Shown here: one piece after another, positions 28,309-36,092 of the stretch
How positions within the stretch are numbered: position 1 is the first letter of the stretch
Layout: each line of letters opens with the position of its first letter
Origin: Bradyrhizobium sp. MOS003
Lineage (GTDB): Bacteria; Pseudomonadota; Alphaproteobacteria; Rhizobiales; Xanthobacteraceae
Reading direction: 5' to 3'
Length of the DNA: 64,000 nt
Assembly: GCF_003020125.1 (NCBI RefSeq)
Contig: NZ_PYFW01000001.1
Location: 434,001 to 498,000, forward strand
Program-made: the position numbers and the translations under genes
The notes under the pieces: generated by a model
What the model saw: the letters and a program-made list of their open reading frames with translations, nothing else
The model's database searches: none
Told to the model about the DNA's origin: nothing

Positions 28309-28345
28309 AGATCCGCCGGGGGACAACCTCCGGCGGATCTGTTTT
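28309..28345 (+). terminator. Rho-independent terminator after the Mo-hydroxylase genes
   Basis: Eleven-base arms AGATCCGCCGG and CCGGCGGATCT around a 10-base loop, followed by GTTTT, 26 bp after the large-subunit stop. The rest of the gap to the HD-GYP gene (to 28603) shows no gene. Confidence 0.85.
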
Positions 28346-28603
28346 GGTGGCTGTCTCCCTCCACGAAAGGGGAGCCGACGGCAGCGGCGGGGGCAAAGGC
28401 GTTCAAAATTCCCCTTTGCCATCAATGCCGTTCTACTGTGCATGGGGTTGTTTTCGCAAATTTTGCATGTCGGCCTCCCGAAACCGAAATCCGTAAAATT
28501 GCGCATAATTCCAGAAGGTTCCATTGAGCACGCCTCTTAAGGGCCGGAGAACCTGATCAGGCTTAGGCTGACGCCAAATCCAGTCCCATGCTTTGGGGAA
28601 GTC

Positions 28604-29698
28604 ATGAACGCGCCAGCCAAAACCGCCGCCAAACGCCGGCTTCTGCTCGCCTCCGACCGGAGCGATGCGAGCACCGAGCTCGCCAGCATCCTGAAGGCGG
28701 TCGGCGACGTCTCGACGGTGACGACGCAAGAGATTCCCGAGCAGCCCTCGCGCGATCTCTCCGGCCTCGTGGTCGACATCAACCTGCGCTCGCCCGAGAG
28801 CGTGCAGCGCGTGCGCAACAAGCTGCGTGGCGATGCTTATCGCGCGATGCCGCGGCTGTTCGTGCTCGCCGATGCCCTGCATCACGGCACCATGCAGGCC
28901 TGGGCGCTGGGCGCCACCGACACCATCTCGCGGCCGCTCCAGGCGGAAGCCATCCTCCAGCGCATCCGCGCCGCCTTCCCCGACACCGCCGCCTATGACG
29001 CGACCGACCGTGGCAAGACGCTCAACCGCGGCGTCGAGGCGGCGCACGCGGTGCTGGCGAAGATGTTCGAGAAGCTGCCACTCGGCGTGCCCTTGACCTT
29101 TGACGACGTCATCGCCGCCGAGAGCAAGATCCTGAAGGCGATCAAGCACTCCTCGTTGCGCGAATGGCTCACCACGGTGGGCTGCCACCATGTCGGCAGC
29201 TACCGGCACTGCCTGTTCGTCACCGGCTTCGCCGTATCCTTCGCGCAGCATCTCGGCATGCGCGAGGACGACCAGCGCCGCCTGACCCGCGCCGCGCTGC
29301 TGCACGATGTCGGCAAGGCTTTCGTTCCCTCGGCGCTGCTCGACAAGCCCGGCAAGCTTACCGACGAGGAAATGGCCGAGGTCCGCGAACATCCGCGCCG
29401 CGGCTATGACGCGCTCGCAGCCCAAGGCAGCTTCCCGCCGGAGATGCTCGACGTGATCCTGCATCACCACGAATTCCTCGACGGCTCGGGCTATCCGAAC
29501 GGCCTTTCGTCGAACCAGATCAGCGACATCGTGCGTCTGACGACGATCGTCGATATTTACGCGGCACTGGTGGAGAAACGCGCCTATCGCATGCCCTTCA
29601 CCCACTCGCGCGCCTTCACGATGATGGAAGGCATGGGCGGAAAGCTCGACCAGCAGCTGCTGCAGGCGTTCAGGCCCGTGGCGCTGGGTTCGTTTTGA
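28604..29698 (+). CDS. Response-regulator-like HD-GYP protein (predicted c-di-GMP phosphodiesterase)
   Basis: A 364-residue protein with an N-terminal receiver-like domain (RRLLLASDRSDASTELASIL; candidate phospho-acceptor Asp in VVDINLRS; switch region near FVLADALHHG) and a C-terminal HD-GYP domain. The HD pair is LLHDVGKAF (residues 234-235) and the GYP signature is HHHEFLDGSGYPNG (~287-300), both intact, so it probably hydrolyses cyclic di-GMP to GMP. The receiver lacks a clear DD acidic pair near its N terminus, so phosphorylation may not be canonical. GGGGAAG precedes the ATG. It is a single gene; no histidine kinase is adjacent. Confidence 0.9.
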   Translation: MNAPAKTAAKRRLLLASDRSDASTELASILKAVGDVSTVTTQEIPEQPSRDLSGLVVDINLRSPESVQRVRNKLRGDAYRAMPRLFVLADALHHGTMQAWALGATDTISRPLQAEAILQRIRAAFPDTAAYDATDRGKTLNRGVEAAHAVLAKMFEKLPLGVPLTFDDVIAAESKILKAIKHSSLREWLTTVGCHHVGSYRHCLFVTGFAVSFAQHLGMREDDQRRLTRAALLHDVGKAFVPSALLDKPGKLTDEEMAEVREHPRRGYDALAAQGSFPPEMLDVILHHHEFLDGSGYPNGLSSNQISDIVRLTTIVDIYAALVEKRAYRMPFTHSRAFTMMEGMGGKLDQQLLQAFRPVALGSF

Positions 29699-29716
29699 TC
29701 ACGCTGCGGTAGATGC

Positions 29717-29808
29717 CGTAGGGTGGGCAAAGGCGCATAGCGCCGTGCCCGCGAGCTTTTTACGATCGCACTCAATTCGTGGGCACGCGTCGCTTTGCCC
29801 ACCCTACG
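29717..29808. repeat. Palindromic intergenic repeat, family 4 (CGTAGGGTGGGCAAAG type)
   Basis: CGTAGGGTGGGCAAAGGCGC at the left, CTTTGCCCACCCTACG at the right, with inner GTGGGCACG and CGTGCCCGCG arms. Lies between the convergent HD-GYP and acyl-CoA synthetase genes. A second, recombined copy lies at 56092. Confidence 0.85.
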
Positions 29809-29817
29809 AATCCGAAC

Positions 29818-31398
29818 TCACCCCACCATCTTCCTCAGCTCAGCCTTCGCCACCTTCTCCAGCGTCGAGCGCGGCATGTCGTCGACGAGCTTGATCTCGC
29901 GCGGCACCTTGAAGTCGGCAAGGCCGTTGCGGCAGGCGGCCATCACGCGCTCGTGCAGATCTGGCGCAGCGCCGGCGACGCCGCCATGCGGGATGATGAA
30001 GACGACAGGCACCTCGTCCAGCATCGGATGTTTCTTCGCCACCACGGCCGCCTCGCGCACGCCCGGAACCACCGCGATCACCTGCTCGATCTCGGAGGCC
30101 GCGACGTTCTCGCCGCCGACCTTCAGCATGTCCTTGGCACGGTCGCCGAACTTGATGAAGCCGTTCGCAAGCCGCTCGACGCGGTCGCCTGTGAGGAAGA
30201 AGCCGTCCGCGTCGAAACTCTCGCGCGTCGCTTTTTCGTTGTGCAGATATTCGGCGAACAGCGACAGGCCGGGGATGCCCTTGATCGCGAGATTGCCGGT
30301 GTCGCCGATTTCGGTCGGCCGTCCCTCGTCGTCGGTAATGCGGATTTGATATTCCGGCGCGGCTCGGCCGATCGACATGGGTATGTTGGGCTGGTCGACC
30401 TCGCCGACGATGCCGTGAGTGATGGTCTCGGTCATGCCCCACCAGCCGATCATCTTGATCCCGAAGGCCGCGAAGGCCGGCGGCTCGTTGATGGCGGTCC
30501 CCCACAGGCGGAAGCTGTGGTCTTTGGGAATCTCCTGCTCGAGCAGCGCCTTCATGCAGAACGGAATCGTCGAGGTCCAGGTCGCGCCGTGCTCCCGCGC
30601 GACGCCCCAGAACCGGCTGGCGGAGAAGCGTGGCTGGATCACGCACGAGCCGCCGACCCACAGCGTCGCCAGCATGGAGTAGGCGAGGGCGTTGGTGTGG
30701 AACAGCGGCAGATAGGTCTGGTGCACGTCGCTCGCATGCAGGTCCTCGTGCGCGGCGTTGATCTTGGCACCCCACAGCGCGTTGGCGTGGGTCCACAGCA
30801 CGGCCTTCGGCCGCGACGTCGTGCCTGAGGTGTACTGCACGCTGCACGGCGCCAGTGGATCGGCCGCGCGCCTGGGGCGGTCGGCACTGTCGGCGAACAG
30901 GGATTCAAAACTGTCGCCGCGCGAGACGCGGTGCTCGGGCGCTGCGCCGGCATCATGCGAGGTCACCGCCATCCAGCGGATGTTGCGGCAGTTCTGCGCG
31001 ACGATCTCCGCATAGGCCGGCTGCGTGATCGCGGCGACCGCGCCGCAATGATCGGCAAAATACGCGATCTCGGCGGGTGCCGAGCGGGTGTTGGTGGTGA
31101 CCGCGATGGCACCACACTCGACGCAGGCAAACCAGGCCAGCAGCGCCTCGATGCAATTGTCGAGATGAATGAGCACATATTCGCCCGGCTTGATGCCGCG
31201 CCGTGCCAGCCCCGCCGCGAGCGCGCCGACCCGCTCGTGAAACTCGCCATAGCTCCAGCGCCGTGCCGGCGCATCGAACGGCGCCCAGATCAGGAACGGG
31301 TGATCGCGCCGCACTTCGGCGCGCATCCTCAAGAGCCAGGGTACGTCGAGTCCATCGAATGGGCTGACGATTCCGGCTGCGGTCTGTTGAACTGACAT
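29818..31398 (-). CDS. AMP-dependent acyl-CoA synthetase/ligase
   Basis: A 526-residue member of the ANL adenylate-forming superfamily that activates a carboxylic acid with ATP and then couples it to CoA. The P-loop-like motif is VQYTSGTTSRPKAVLW, the adenylate-binding segment GWWGMTETITHG, and the hinge and C-terminal Lys region ends RSTLEKVAKAELRK. The substrate cannot be told from sequence; it resembles the long-chain/aromatic acid group used in degradation. The chosen ATG has GGGGAGGAA just before it; a longer frame to 31647 only translates a palindromic repeat. The gene is read alone and leftward. Confidence 0.93.
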   Translation of the reverse strand: MSVQQTAAGIVSPFDGLDVPWLLRMRAEVRRDHPFLIWAPFDAPARRWSYGEFHERVGALAAGLARRGIKPGEYVLIHLDNCIEALLAWFACVECGAIAVTTNTRSAPAEIAYFADHCGAVAAITQPAYAEIVAQNCRNIRWMAVTSHDAGAAPEHRVSRGDSFESLFADSADRPRRAADPLAPCSVQYTSGTTSRPKAVLWTHANALWGAKINAAHEDLHASDVHQTYLPLFHTNALAYSMLATLWVGGSCVIQPRFSASRFWGVAREHGATWTSTIPFCMKALLEQEIPKDHSFRLWGTAINEPPAFAAFGIKMIGWWGMTETITHGIVGEVDQPNIPMSIGRAAPEYQIRITDDEGRPTEIGDTGNLAIKGIPGLSLFAEYLHNEKATRESFDADGFFLTGDRVERLANGFIKFGDRAKDMLKVGGENVAASEIEQVIAVVPGVREAAVVAKKHPMLDEVPVVFIIPHGGVAGAAPDLHERVMAACRNGLADFKVPREIKLVDDMPRSTLEKVAKAELRKMVG

Positions 31399-31515
31399 GG
31401 TTCCTCCCCGTGCAGCCTGCATCTTGATGACGGCTGCCTTTTGATGATTGCGTCTTCCTGCCATCGGACGGGGCGGGGGAGCAAATCGGGGAGGCGGAAG
31501 CACCCGCTCTCTCCT

Positions 31516-31602
31516 CGTCATTGCGAGGAGCCCTCGCGACGAAGCAATCCAGAATCCCTCCGAGGAGGCAGCCTGGATTGCTTCGCTGCGCTCGCAATGA
31601 CG
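31516..31602. repeat. Palindromic intergenic repeat, family 3 (CGTCATTGCGAGGAG type)
   Basis: CGTCATTGCGAGGAGCCCTC at the left and GCTGCGCTCGCAATGACG at the right, with inner GAAGCAATCCAG and CTGGATTGCTTC arms. Same family as the copy at 63155. Confidence 0.85.
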
Positions 31603-31627
31603 GTGTTCGGAGCAGGCAGCGGTGGTC

Positions 31628-32047
31628 CTATCGACCACCGTTCTCATACGACGAGATCTCGATCAAGCTCCCATCCGGGTCCCGGCAATAGACCGAGCGC
31701 AGCGTGCCGCGCGCGCCCTGCTTGGGAACCGGGCCTTCCTCGATTGCGACGCCGTGTGCCTGCAAATGCGCCACCACCTCGCTGGGTGAAGCCGAGGTGA
31801 GGAAGCAGAGGTCCTCACTGCCGGCGGTCTGGTGGTCCGCGGTGAACCACTCCACCTTGTCGGCATCGCGCGGCCGGACGTTGATCTTCTGGTTACCAAA
31901 GTGCAGCGAAGTCCGCGGCGCTTTGCCGCCGCCGGGGTCGAACACCTTGACTTCCATGCCGAGAATCCTGCCGTACCACTCCGTCGTGGCCGCGACGTCG
32001 GAGACATTGATCACGAGATGATCGAGAGCTTCGACCTTGACCACCAT
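31628..32047 (-). CDS. VOC (glyoxalase/bleomycin-resistance fold) family protein
   Basis: A 139-residue vicinal-oxygen-chelate protein starting KVEALDHLVINVSDVAATTEWYGRILGMEV, the usual first beta-alpha-beta-beta-beta module with its metal-binding His, and ending with RSVYCRDPDGSLIEISSYE, the second module with the glutamate of the metal site. Such proteins bind a divalent metal and act as isomerases, dioxygenases or resistance proteins; the exact reaction is not predictable. It is divergent from the Bug-type binding-protein gene, with 124 bp between the starts. Confidence 0.9.
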   Translation of the reverse strand: MVVKVEALDHLVINVSDVAATTEWYGRILGMEVKVFDPGGGKAPRTSLHFGNQKINVRPRDADKVEWFTADHQTAGSEDLCFLTSASPSEVVAHLQAHGVAIEEGPVPKQGARGTLRSVYCRDPDGSLIEISSYENGGR

Positions 32048-32171
32048 GCCTTATCCTTTCGTCGTGATGCGCCCCGCGCACTTTCCGCCTGCGGCAAGCT
32101 TTGTTACAACCGCGCCGACGCCACTTTCAAGACATTCGGCTTTCAAGAACAACACTGGGAGAACCCTTTAG

Positions 32172-33146
32172 ATGATCACTCGCCGTACCGCGCTGGGCCT
32201 GCTCGCCGCCAGTCCGCTTGCAGCCACCCCGCTGTCGAAGGCGCTTGCCGCCGACTATCCGGCCCGCCCGGTGAAATGGGTGGTCGGCTATCCGCCGGGT
32301 GGGGCCACCGACATCCTGGCGCGACTGATCGGCCAGCGGCTCTCGGAAAAGCTCGGCCAGCAATTCGTGATCGAGAACAAGCCGGGTGCCGGCAACAACA
32401 TCGGCACCGAATCGGTCGTCAATGCCGAGCCCGACGGCTACACGTTGCAGCTGGTCAATCCGGCCAACTACATCAACGCCTCGCTCTACAAGAATCTCAA
32501 GTTCAACTTCGTGAACGACATCGCGCCGGTCGCCTCGTTCCAGCGCGTGCCGAACGTGATGACCGTCAACAAGGACGTGCCGGCCAAGAACGTCGCCGAG
32601 TTCATCGAATACGTGAAGGCCAATCCCGGCAAGGTCAACATGGCCTCGTCCGGCAACGGCACTTCGGTGCATCTGTCCGGCGAGATGTTCATGGCCCTGA
32701 CAGGCTGCAAGATGCAGCACGTGCCCTATCGCGGCGCGGCGCCGGCGATCACCGACATGCTCGGCGGCCAGGTGCAGGTGATCTTCGACAACATGCCCTC
32801 GATCATCCAGCACATCCGCTCCGGCTCGCTTCGCGCCATCGGCGTCACCACCACGGAACGTTCGCCGCAATTGCCCGACGTGCAGCCGATCGCCGACACC
32901 GTCAAGGGTTACGAGGCCAGCGCGCTGTTCGGCATGGGTGCGCCGAAGAACACGCCGAAGGAGATCATCGCCAAGCTCAATAGCGAGATCAACGCGCTGA
33001 TGAAGGAGCCCGACATGACCAAGCGTCTGGTCGAGCTCGGCGGCGAGCCGCGGGTGCAGACACCCGAGGCGTTCGGCGAGGAGATCAAGGCCGAGACCGA
33101 GAAATGGAAGAAGGTCGTCGAGTTCGCCGGCCTGAAGGTCGAGTAG
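32172..33146 (+). CDS. Bug family periplasmic substrate-binding protein (tripartite tricarboxylate type)
   Basis: A 324-residue secreted binding protein. It has a twin-arginine-like/Sec signal (MITRRTALGLLAASPLAATPLSKALA, cut before ADYPAR), then the Bug signature YPARPVKWVVGYPPGGATDILARLIGQRLSEKLGQ, a ligand loop with NKPGAGNNIGTESV, and the C-terminal KLNSEINALMKEPDMTKRL. Bug proteins bind carboxylates or amides for the TctAB membrane pump, but neither tctA nor tctB is nearby, which is common for these expanded families in Bradyrhizobium-like genomes. The ligand is unknown. An intrinsic terminator closes the unit. Confidence 0.93.
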   Translation: MITRRTALGLLAASPLAATPLSKALAADYPARPVKWVVGYPPGGATDILARLIGQRLSEKLGQQFVIENKPGAGNNIGTESVVNAEPDGYTLQLVNPANYINASLYKNLKFNFVNDIAPVASFQRVPNVMTVNKDVPAKNVAEFIEYVKANPGKVNMASSGNGTSVHLSGEMFMALTGCKMQHVPYRGAAPAITDMLGGQVQVIFDNMPSIIQHIRSGSLRAIGVTTTERSPQLPDVQPIADTVKGYEASALFGMGAPKNTPKEIIAKLNSEINALMKEPDMTKRLVELGGEPRVQTPEAFGEEIKAETEKWKKVVEFAGLKVE

Positions 33147-33171
33147 CGATCTTGTGATCGCGAGGATAGGA

Positions 33172-33197
33172 GCCCTGCCGTCCGGCAGGGCTTTTTT
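33172..33197 (+). terminator. Rho-independent terminator after the Bug-type gene
   Basis: Arms GCCCTGCC and GGCAGGGC around a GTCC loop, followed immediately by TTTTTT, about 25 bp after the stop codon. Confidence 0.92.
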
Positions 33198-33294
33198 CTT
33201 GCGTGTTTGTTTCGTTGATCTGGAATAAAACGGCGCCGCGAAACCTGATGATGGATGGCACCGTATATCGGGCCGGCAGGAGAGGAGTTGGATC

Positions 33295-33573
33295 ATGCGC
33301 AAGACGCAATTGGTGCTGCTGATGCTCGGCACGGCGGTTCTGGCCGGCTTCGCCACCGTCACGCCCGCAGCGGCGCGGGACTACCCATGGTGCGCCCAGG
33401 GCGGCGAGTATGATTATCCCGGCGAATGCACCTACAGCACCTATGAACAATGCCAGGCCAGCGTGTCCGGCCGGCTGCTGTATTGCGATCGCAATCCGCG
33501 CTTTGCCTACGGCCAAGGGCAACCGGCGCAACCGCGGCCGCAGCGGCGTGCGCGGCCCGTCGCTCCGTATTGA
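33295..33573 (+). CDS. DUF3551 exported protein
   Basis: A 92-residue protein with a signal peptide (MRKTQLVLLMLGTAVLAGFATVTPAAA) and the mature pattern RDYPWCAQGGEYDYPGECTYSTYEQCQASVSGRLLYCDRNPRF, carrying four cysteines. This matches the small DUF3551 family, abundant in Bradyrhizobium, of unknown function; the tail is Arg/Pro/Gln-rich. GGAG lies before the ATG. It lies between the Bug terminator and the convergent protease gene and is likely a single gene. Confidence 0.88.
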   Translation: MRKTQLVLLMLGTAVLAGFATVTPAAARDYPWCAQGGEYDYPGECTYSTYEQCQASVSGRLLYCDRNPRFAYGQGQPAQPRPQRRARPVAPY

Positions 33574-33639
33574 GAGCTCGCCGACGGAAGTCCGGTCTGC
33601 GCCTCGCTCACTCCCGGCTACGCGCGATGGTTTGCGTCG

Positions 33640-34881
33640 TTACCGCTTTGCGTCCGCCTGCTCTGTTGCGTTGCACGAGATCAGCATTGTGTAGGCGCGG
33701 GCATTGGTGGCGATGTCGGTGGTCTTCAGCTCGCCCTTGGGCTCCGCGGTCTGGTAGGGCACCACTGAATTGTCGAGGAAATCGCGCAGCGCGCCGGTCT
33801 TGATGGCGAAGTTGATATTCTCGGGGATATTGCCAGTTGCGACCGCAATCCGCAGATTGTCGAGCTTTCCGGTGACCACCCCGACGATCTGCCCGGTGGT
33901 GTCGAATAGCGGGCCTCCGCTGTTGCCGGGCTGCACCGGCGCACTGATCTGCAGGAAACGCGAATCGTTGCGCATGCCACTGAGCGAGCTCACGATACCG
34001 GTCGTCACGGTGAAGTCCGAACTCAGCAGGCCGCGGTAGGGAAAGCCGATCGCGACGACCGAATCGCCAGAACGTATCGAGCGGTCGCGGATGCGGGCCA
34101 CCTCCTTGAACGTTGCAGTCGATGGCGCCTGCAGAAGAGCGAGGTCGTTCGTTGCATCGCTCGATACGACGCGCAACGCCATTGTGGCCTCGCCCGTGAG
34201 ATTGCCCTTGATGTCGCTGCAGCCCTCGATCACATGGTTGTTGGTGACGATGTGTCCGTTAGCACTGACCACGAAGCCGGTGCCGCTCTTGGGTTTGACG
34301 GGCTTGCCCGCCGGTGGGGACGGCTGCTTCTCCGCCGTGGCGGCCGGCTTCGCTGTACCCTTGGTGAAGTCGCCGGCCTTGTCGAGCCCACCGGCTTTCA
34401 CCTTGGTCACGCAATTGGACAATCCCGCGATCACCGCTCCGGCCGAGGCCAGGTCGAAATTCAGCACCGTGCGGCCGCTGGTTGCGACCATCAGGTTTGC
34501 TTTCTGGAACGTGCGCACCACGTTGGTAGGCATGACCGCCGTGAGCATGTTCGGCTGATTGGCCGTAGCGAACAGCCGAGCCTGCTCCTGTCCGTCGAAG
34601 ATGACGTCGATTGCGGCGTTCTCTCCTTGCTTGAAGCGATAGCTCGGACTCGCAAACGCCAAAGACCAAGTGCCGACCGCGTTGTAACCGACGACCAGGA
34701 TGACGCCGTTCAAGTAAGGTGCCGTCGCGGCGCAGTGGGAGAACGCGCCAGTCTCGTCATTGCTGAAGGCGCCGCCGATCCAGTTGCCGACGTTGACGCT
34801 GCCGAACGGCCCCGCGGCATTCGCGGCTCCGGCGATACCAAGCTGCAATAAACACGCGACGATGAAAGACCTAAGCCACAT
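33640..34881 (-). CDS. Exported trypsin-like serine protease (HtrA-type, no PDZ domain)
   Basis: A 413-residue secreted protease. A signal peptide (MWLRSFIVACLLQLGIAGAANA) precedes a ~170-residue N-terminal domain of unknown type and a Pro/Lys linker (TAEKQPSPPAGKPVKP). The protease domain then shows the full triad: His in TNNHVIEGC, Asp in ATNDLALLQ and Ser in VQPGNSGGPLFD. No PDZ domain follows, unlike DegP. It should act in the periplasm on unfolded or regulatory proteins. The ATG was chosen at the signal peptide; the upstream frame is Arg/Pro-rich. It is divergent from the membrane protein of the operator-framed cassette. Confidence 0.88.
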   Translation of the reverse strand: MWLRSFIVACLLQLGIAGAANAAGPFGSVNVGNWIGGAFSNDETGAFSHCAATAPYLNGVILVVGYNAVGTWSLAFASPSYRFKQGENAAIDVIFDGQEQARLFATANQPNMLTAVMPTNVVRTFQKANLMVATSGRTVLNFDLASAGAVIAGLSNCVTKVKAGGLDKAGDFTKGTAKPAATAEKQPSPPAGKPVKPKSGTGFVVSANGHIVTNNHVIEGCSDIKGNLTGEATMALRVVSSDATNDLALLQAPSTATFKEVARIRDRSIRSGDSVVAIGFPYRGLLSSDFTVTTGIVSSLSGMRNDSRFLQISAPVQPGNSGGPLFDTTGQIVGVVTGKLDNLRIAVATGNIPENINFAIKTGALRDFLDNSVVPYQTAEPKGELKTTDIATNARAYTMLISCNATEQADAKR

Positions 34882-34993
34882 ACCAGCCCCCGGAACGCTT
34901 TTGGCGCCGCATCTTATCTGCGGAACCGGGAGCCGCGCAACCGGCAGTTGTTTGGCGCGGCGGGTCGCTCGAAACGACTTCGGGCTTGTCTTT

Positions 34994-35027
34994 ACTTTGC
35001 GAAGCCGTATACTTTGCAATACAAAGT
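34994..35027. promoter_or_regulatory. Operator palindrome ACTTTGC-AAT-ACAAAGT with an upstream half-site
   Basis: The 17-bp palindrome ACTTTGC-N3-ACAAAGT occupies 35011-35027, extended by an outer T/A pair. A direct copy of the half-site ACTTTGC lies 17 bp upstream (34994-35000), suggesting tandem binding. The same palindrome recurs at the uppS start at 36076. It sits in the gap between the divergent protease and the membrane protein, upstream of the regulator gene, so it is the likely binding site of that winged-helix protein. Confidence 0.72.
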
Positions 35028-35074
35028 AAGGGGGCGGTACTCCCCACTTGCACGGGCGGAACGAGGTTCTGGGG

Positions 35075-35692
35075 TTGCGCGATCTCGACAAGGCACTGGC
35101 CGACATCGTGGCGATCCGCAGCCAGATTGCGGCCGGTACCGCGTTCCGTGGTTACGGCCCCGCGACGATGGCCGCGACCGGCGCGGTCGCGCTGCTCACC
35201 GCGATCCTGCAATTCTGGCTGCTGGACGATCCCACCGGCGAGCCGCTCGGCTTCTTCTTCGGCTGGTTCATCGCCGCCGCGCTCTCCGTCCTGATGATCG
35301 GGGTCGAGATGCGCGCGCGTTCGCGCCGGCATCATTCGGGTCTGGCCGACGCCATGATCCACCAGGCGGCCGAGCAGTTCCTGCCGGCAGGCGTTGCCGG
35401 TGTGCTGCTCGCGGTGGTGTTGTGGAAGTTCGCGGGCGAGACGCTGTGGCTGCTGCCGGGCCTGTGGCAGATCCTGGTGTCGCTCGGCATTTTCGCCTCC
35501 GTCCGCTCGCTGCCGCGCACCGTCGCGCTCGCGGGCGCCTGGTATTTCGTGTCCGGCTTCGTGGTGGTGGTGCTCGCGAGCCAGACCCATACGCTCTCGC
35601 CATGGACCATGGGCCTGCCCTTCGTGATCGGGCAGTCGGTGATGGCGGGCATTCTCCATGTCGCATCCGGAGGCCATGATGTCGAAGATTGA
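35075..35692 (+). CDS. Multi-pass membrane protein beside a winged-helix regulator
   Basis: A 205-residue protein with about five to six hydrophobic segments (for example AVALLTAILQFWLL, GFFFGWFIAAALSVLMIGVEM, GVAGVLLAVVLWKF, VALAGAWYFVSGFVVVVLAS) and a cytoplasmic N-terminal helix RDLDKALADIVAIRSQIAAG. I do not recognise a named family. The start is uncertain: TTG at 35075 with GAGG eight bases upstream is chosen over TTG at 35048, because the protein then begins at RDLDKALADI. Its 3' end overlaps the regulator start by 14 bp, and an operator palindrome lies about 50 bp upstream, so it is first in a regulated unit. Confidence 0.78.
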   Translation: MRDLDKALADIVAIRSQIAAGTAFRGYGPATMAATGAVALLTAILQFWLLDDPTGEPLGFFFGWFIAAALSVLMIGVEMRARSRRHHSGLADAMIHQAAEQFLPAGVAGVLLAVVLWKFAGETLWLLPGLWQILVSLGIFASVRSLPRTVALAGAWYFVSGFVVVVLASQTHTLSPWTMGLPFVIGQSVMAGILHVASGGHDVED

Positions 35693-36053
35693 CAGCGCGC
35701 CCTTTTCCTATGAAGGGCTCGACCGTGTGATCCACGAGAAGGCGAGGCTCGGGCTTCTGACCTCGCTGATGGCGCATCCCAAGGGGCTGGCATTCGCCGA
35801 CCTCAAGCAGCTCTGCGGCCTCACCGACGGCAATCTCAGCCGGCATCTCGGCGTGCTGCAGGAGGCCGGCCTGGTCGAAGTGACCAAGGGCTACGAGGGC
35901 AACCGCCCGCACACCACCTGCCGCCTCACCAAGACCGGCCGCCGCCGTTTCCTCGACTATCTCGCCGTGCTCGAACGCCTGGTGCGCGACGCCGCCAAGG
36001 CTGCCGGCCGCGAGGCGCCGCCGCTTGGCCGCCTCGGTATCGTCTCGACCTGA
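35679..36053 (+). CDS. Winged-helix transcriptional regulator
   Basis: A 124-residue DNA-binding protein with a winged-helix fold: the recognition segment KGLAFADLKQLCGLTDGNLSRHLGVLQEAGLVEVTKGYEGNRPHTTCRLTKTGRRRF shows the helix-turn-helix and the beta wing. It resembles the group of small ArsR/MarR-like repressors that share a coding unit with a membrane protein. No metal-binding cysteines are present. GGAGG precedes the chosen ATG at five bases; an ATG one codon earlier is possible. Two copies of the ACTTTGC-N3-GCAAAGT palindrome, one upstream of the membrane protein and one at the uppS start, are the natural candidates for its operators (inference). Confidence 0.85.
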   Translation: MSKIDSAPFSYEGLDRVIHEKARLGLLTSLMAHPKGLAFADLKQLCGLTDGNLSRHLGVLQEAGLVEVTKGYEGNRPHTTCRLTKTGRRRFLDYLAVLERLVRDAAKAAGREAPPLGRLGIVST

Positions 36054-36075
36054 CCCTCCCTTTTTTTGACCGGAG

Positions 36076-36092
36076 ACTTTGCGATGCAAAGT
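36076..36092. promoter_or_regulatory. Operator palindrome ACTTTGC-GAT-GCAAAGT over the uppS start codon
   Basis: A perfect inverted repeat with seven-base arms and three-base centre. The ATG of the uppS-like gene (36084) is inside it, and GGAG lies just before it. It matches the palindrome upstream of the membrane protein at 35011, with the same spacing and only two base changes. Binding here would block both transcription through and translation initiation of the gene. Confidence 0.72.

Noticed and set aside
26055..28406. A 783-codon open frame on the minus strand over the Mo-hydroxylase large subunit
   Set aside because: It is His/Arg/Gly/Asp-rich with no family motifs and lies fully antisense to a clear, motif-complete gene; such frames are common in high-GC DNA.
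31399..31647. N-terminal extension of the acyl-CoA synthetase to 31647
   Set aside because: The added residues translate the family 3 repeat; a strong GGGGAGGAA site precedes the internal ATG.
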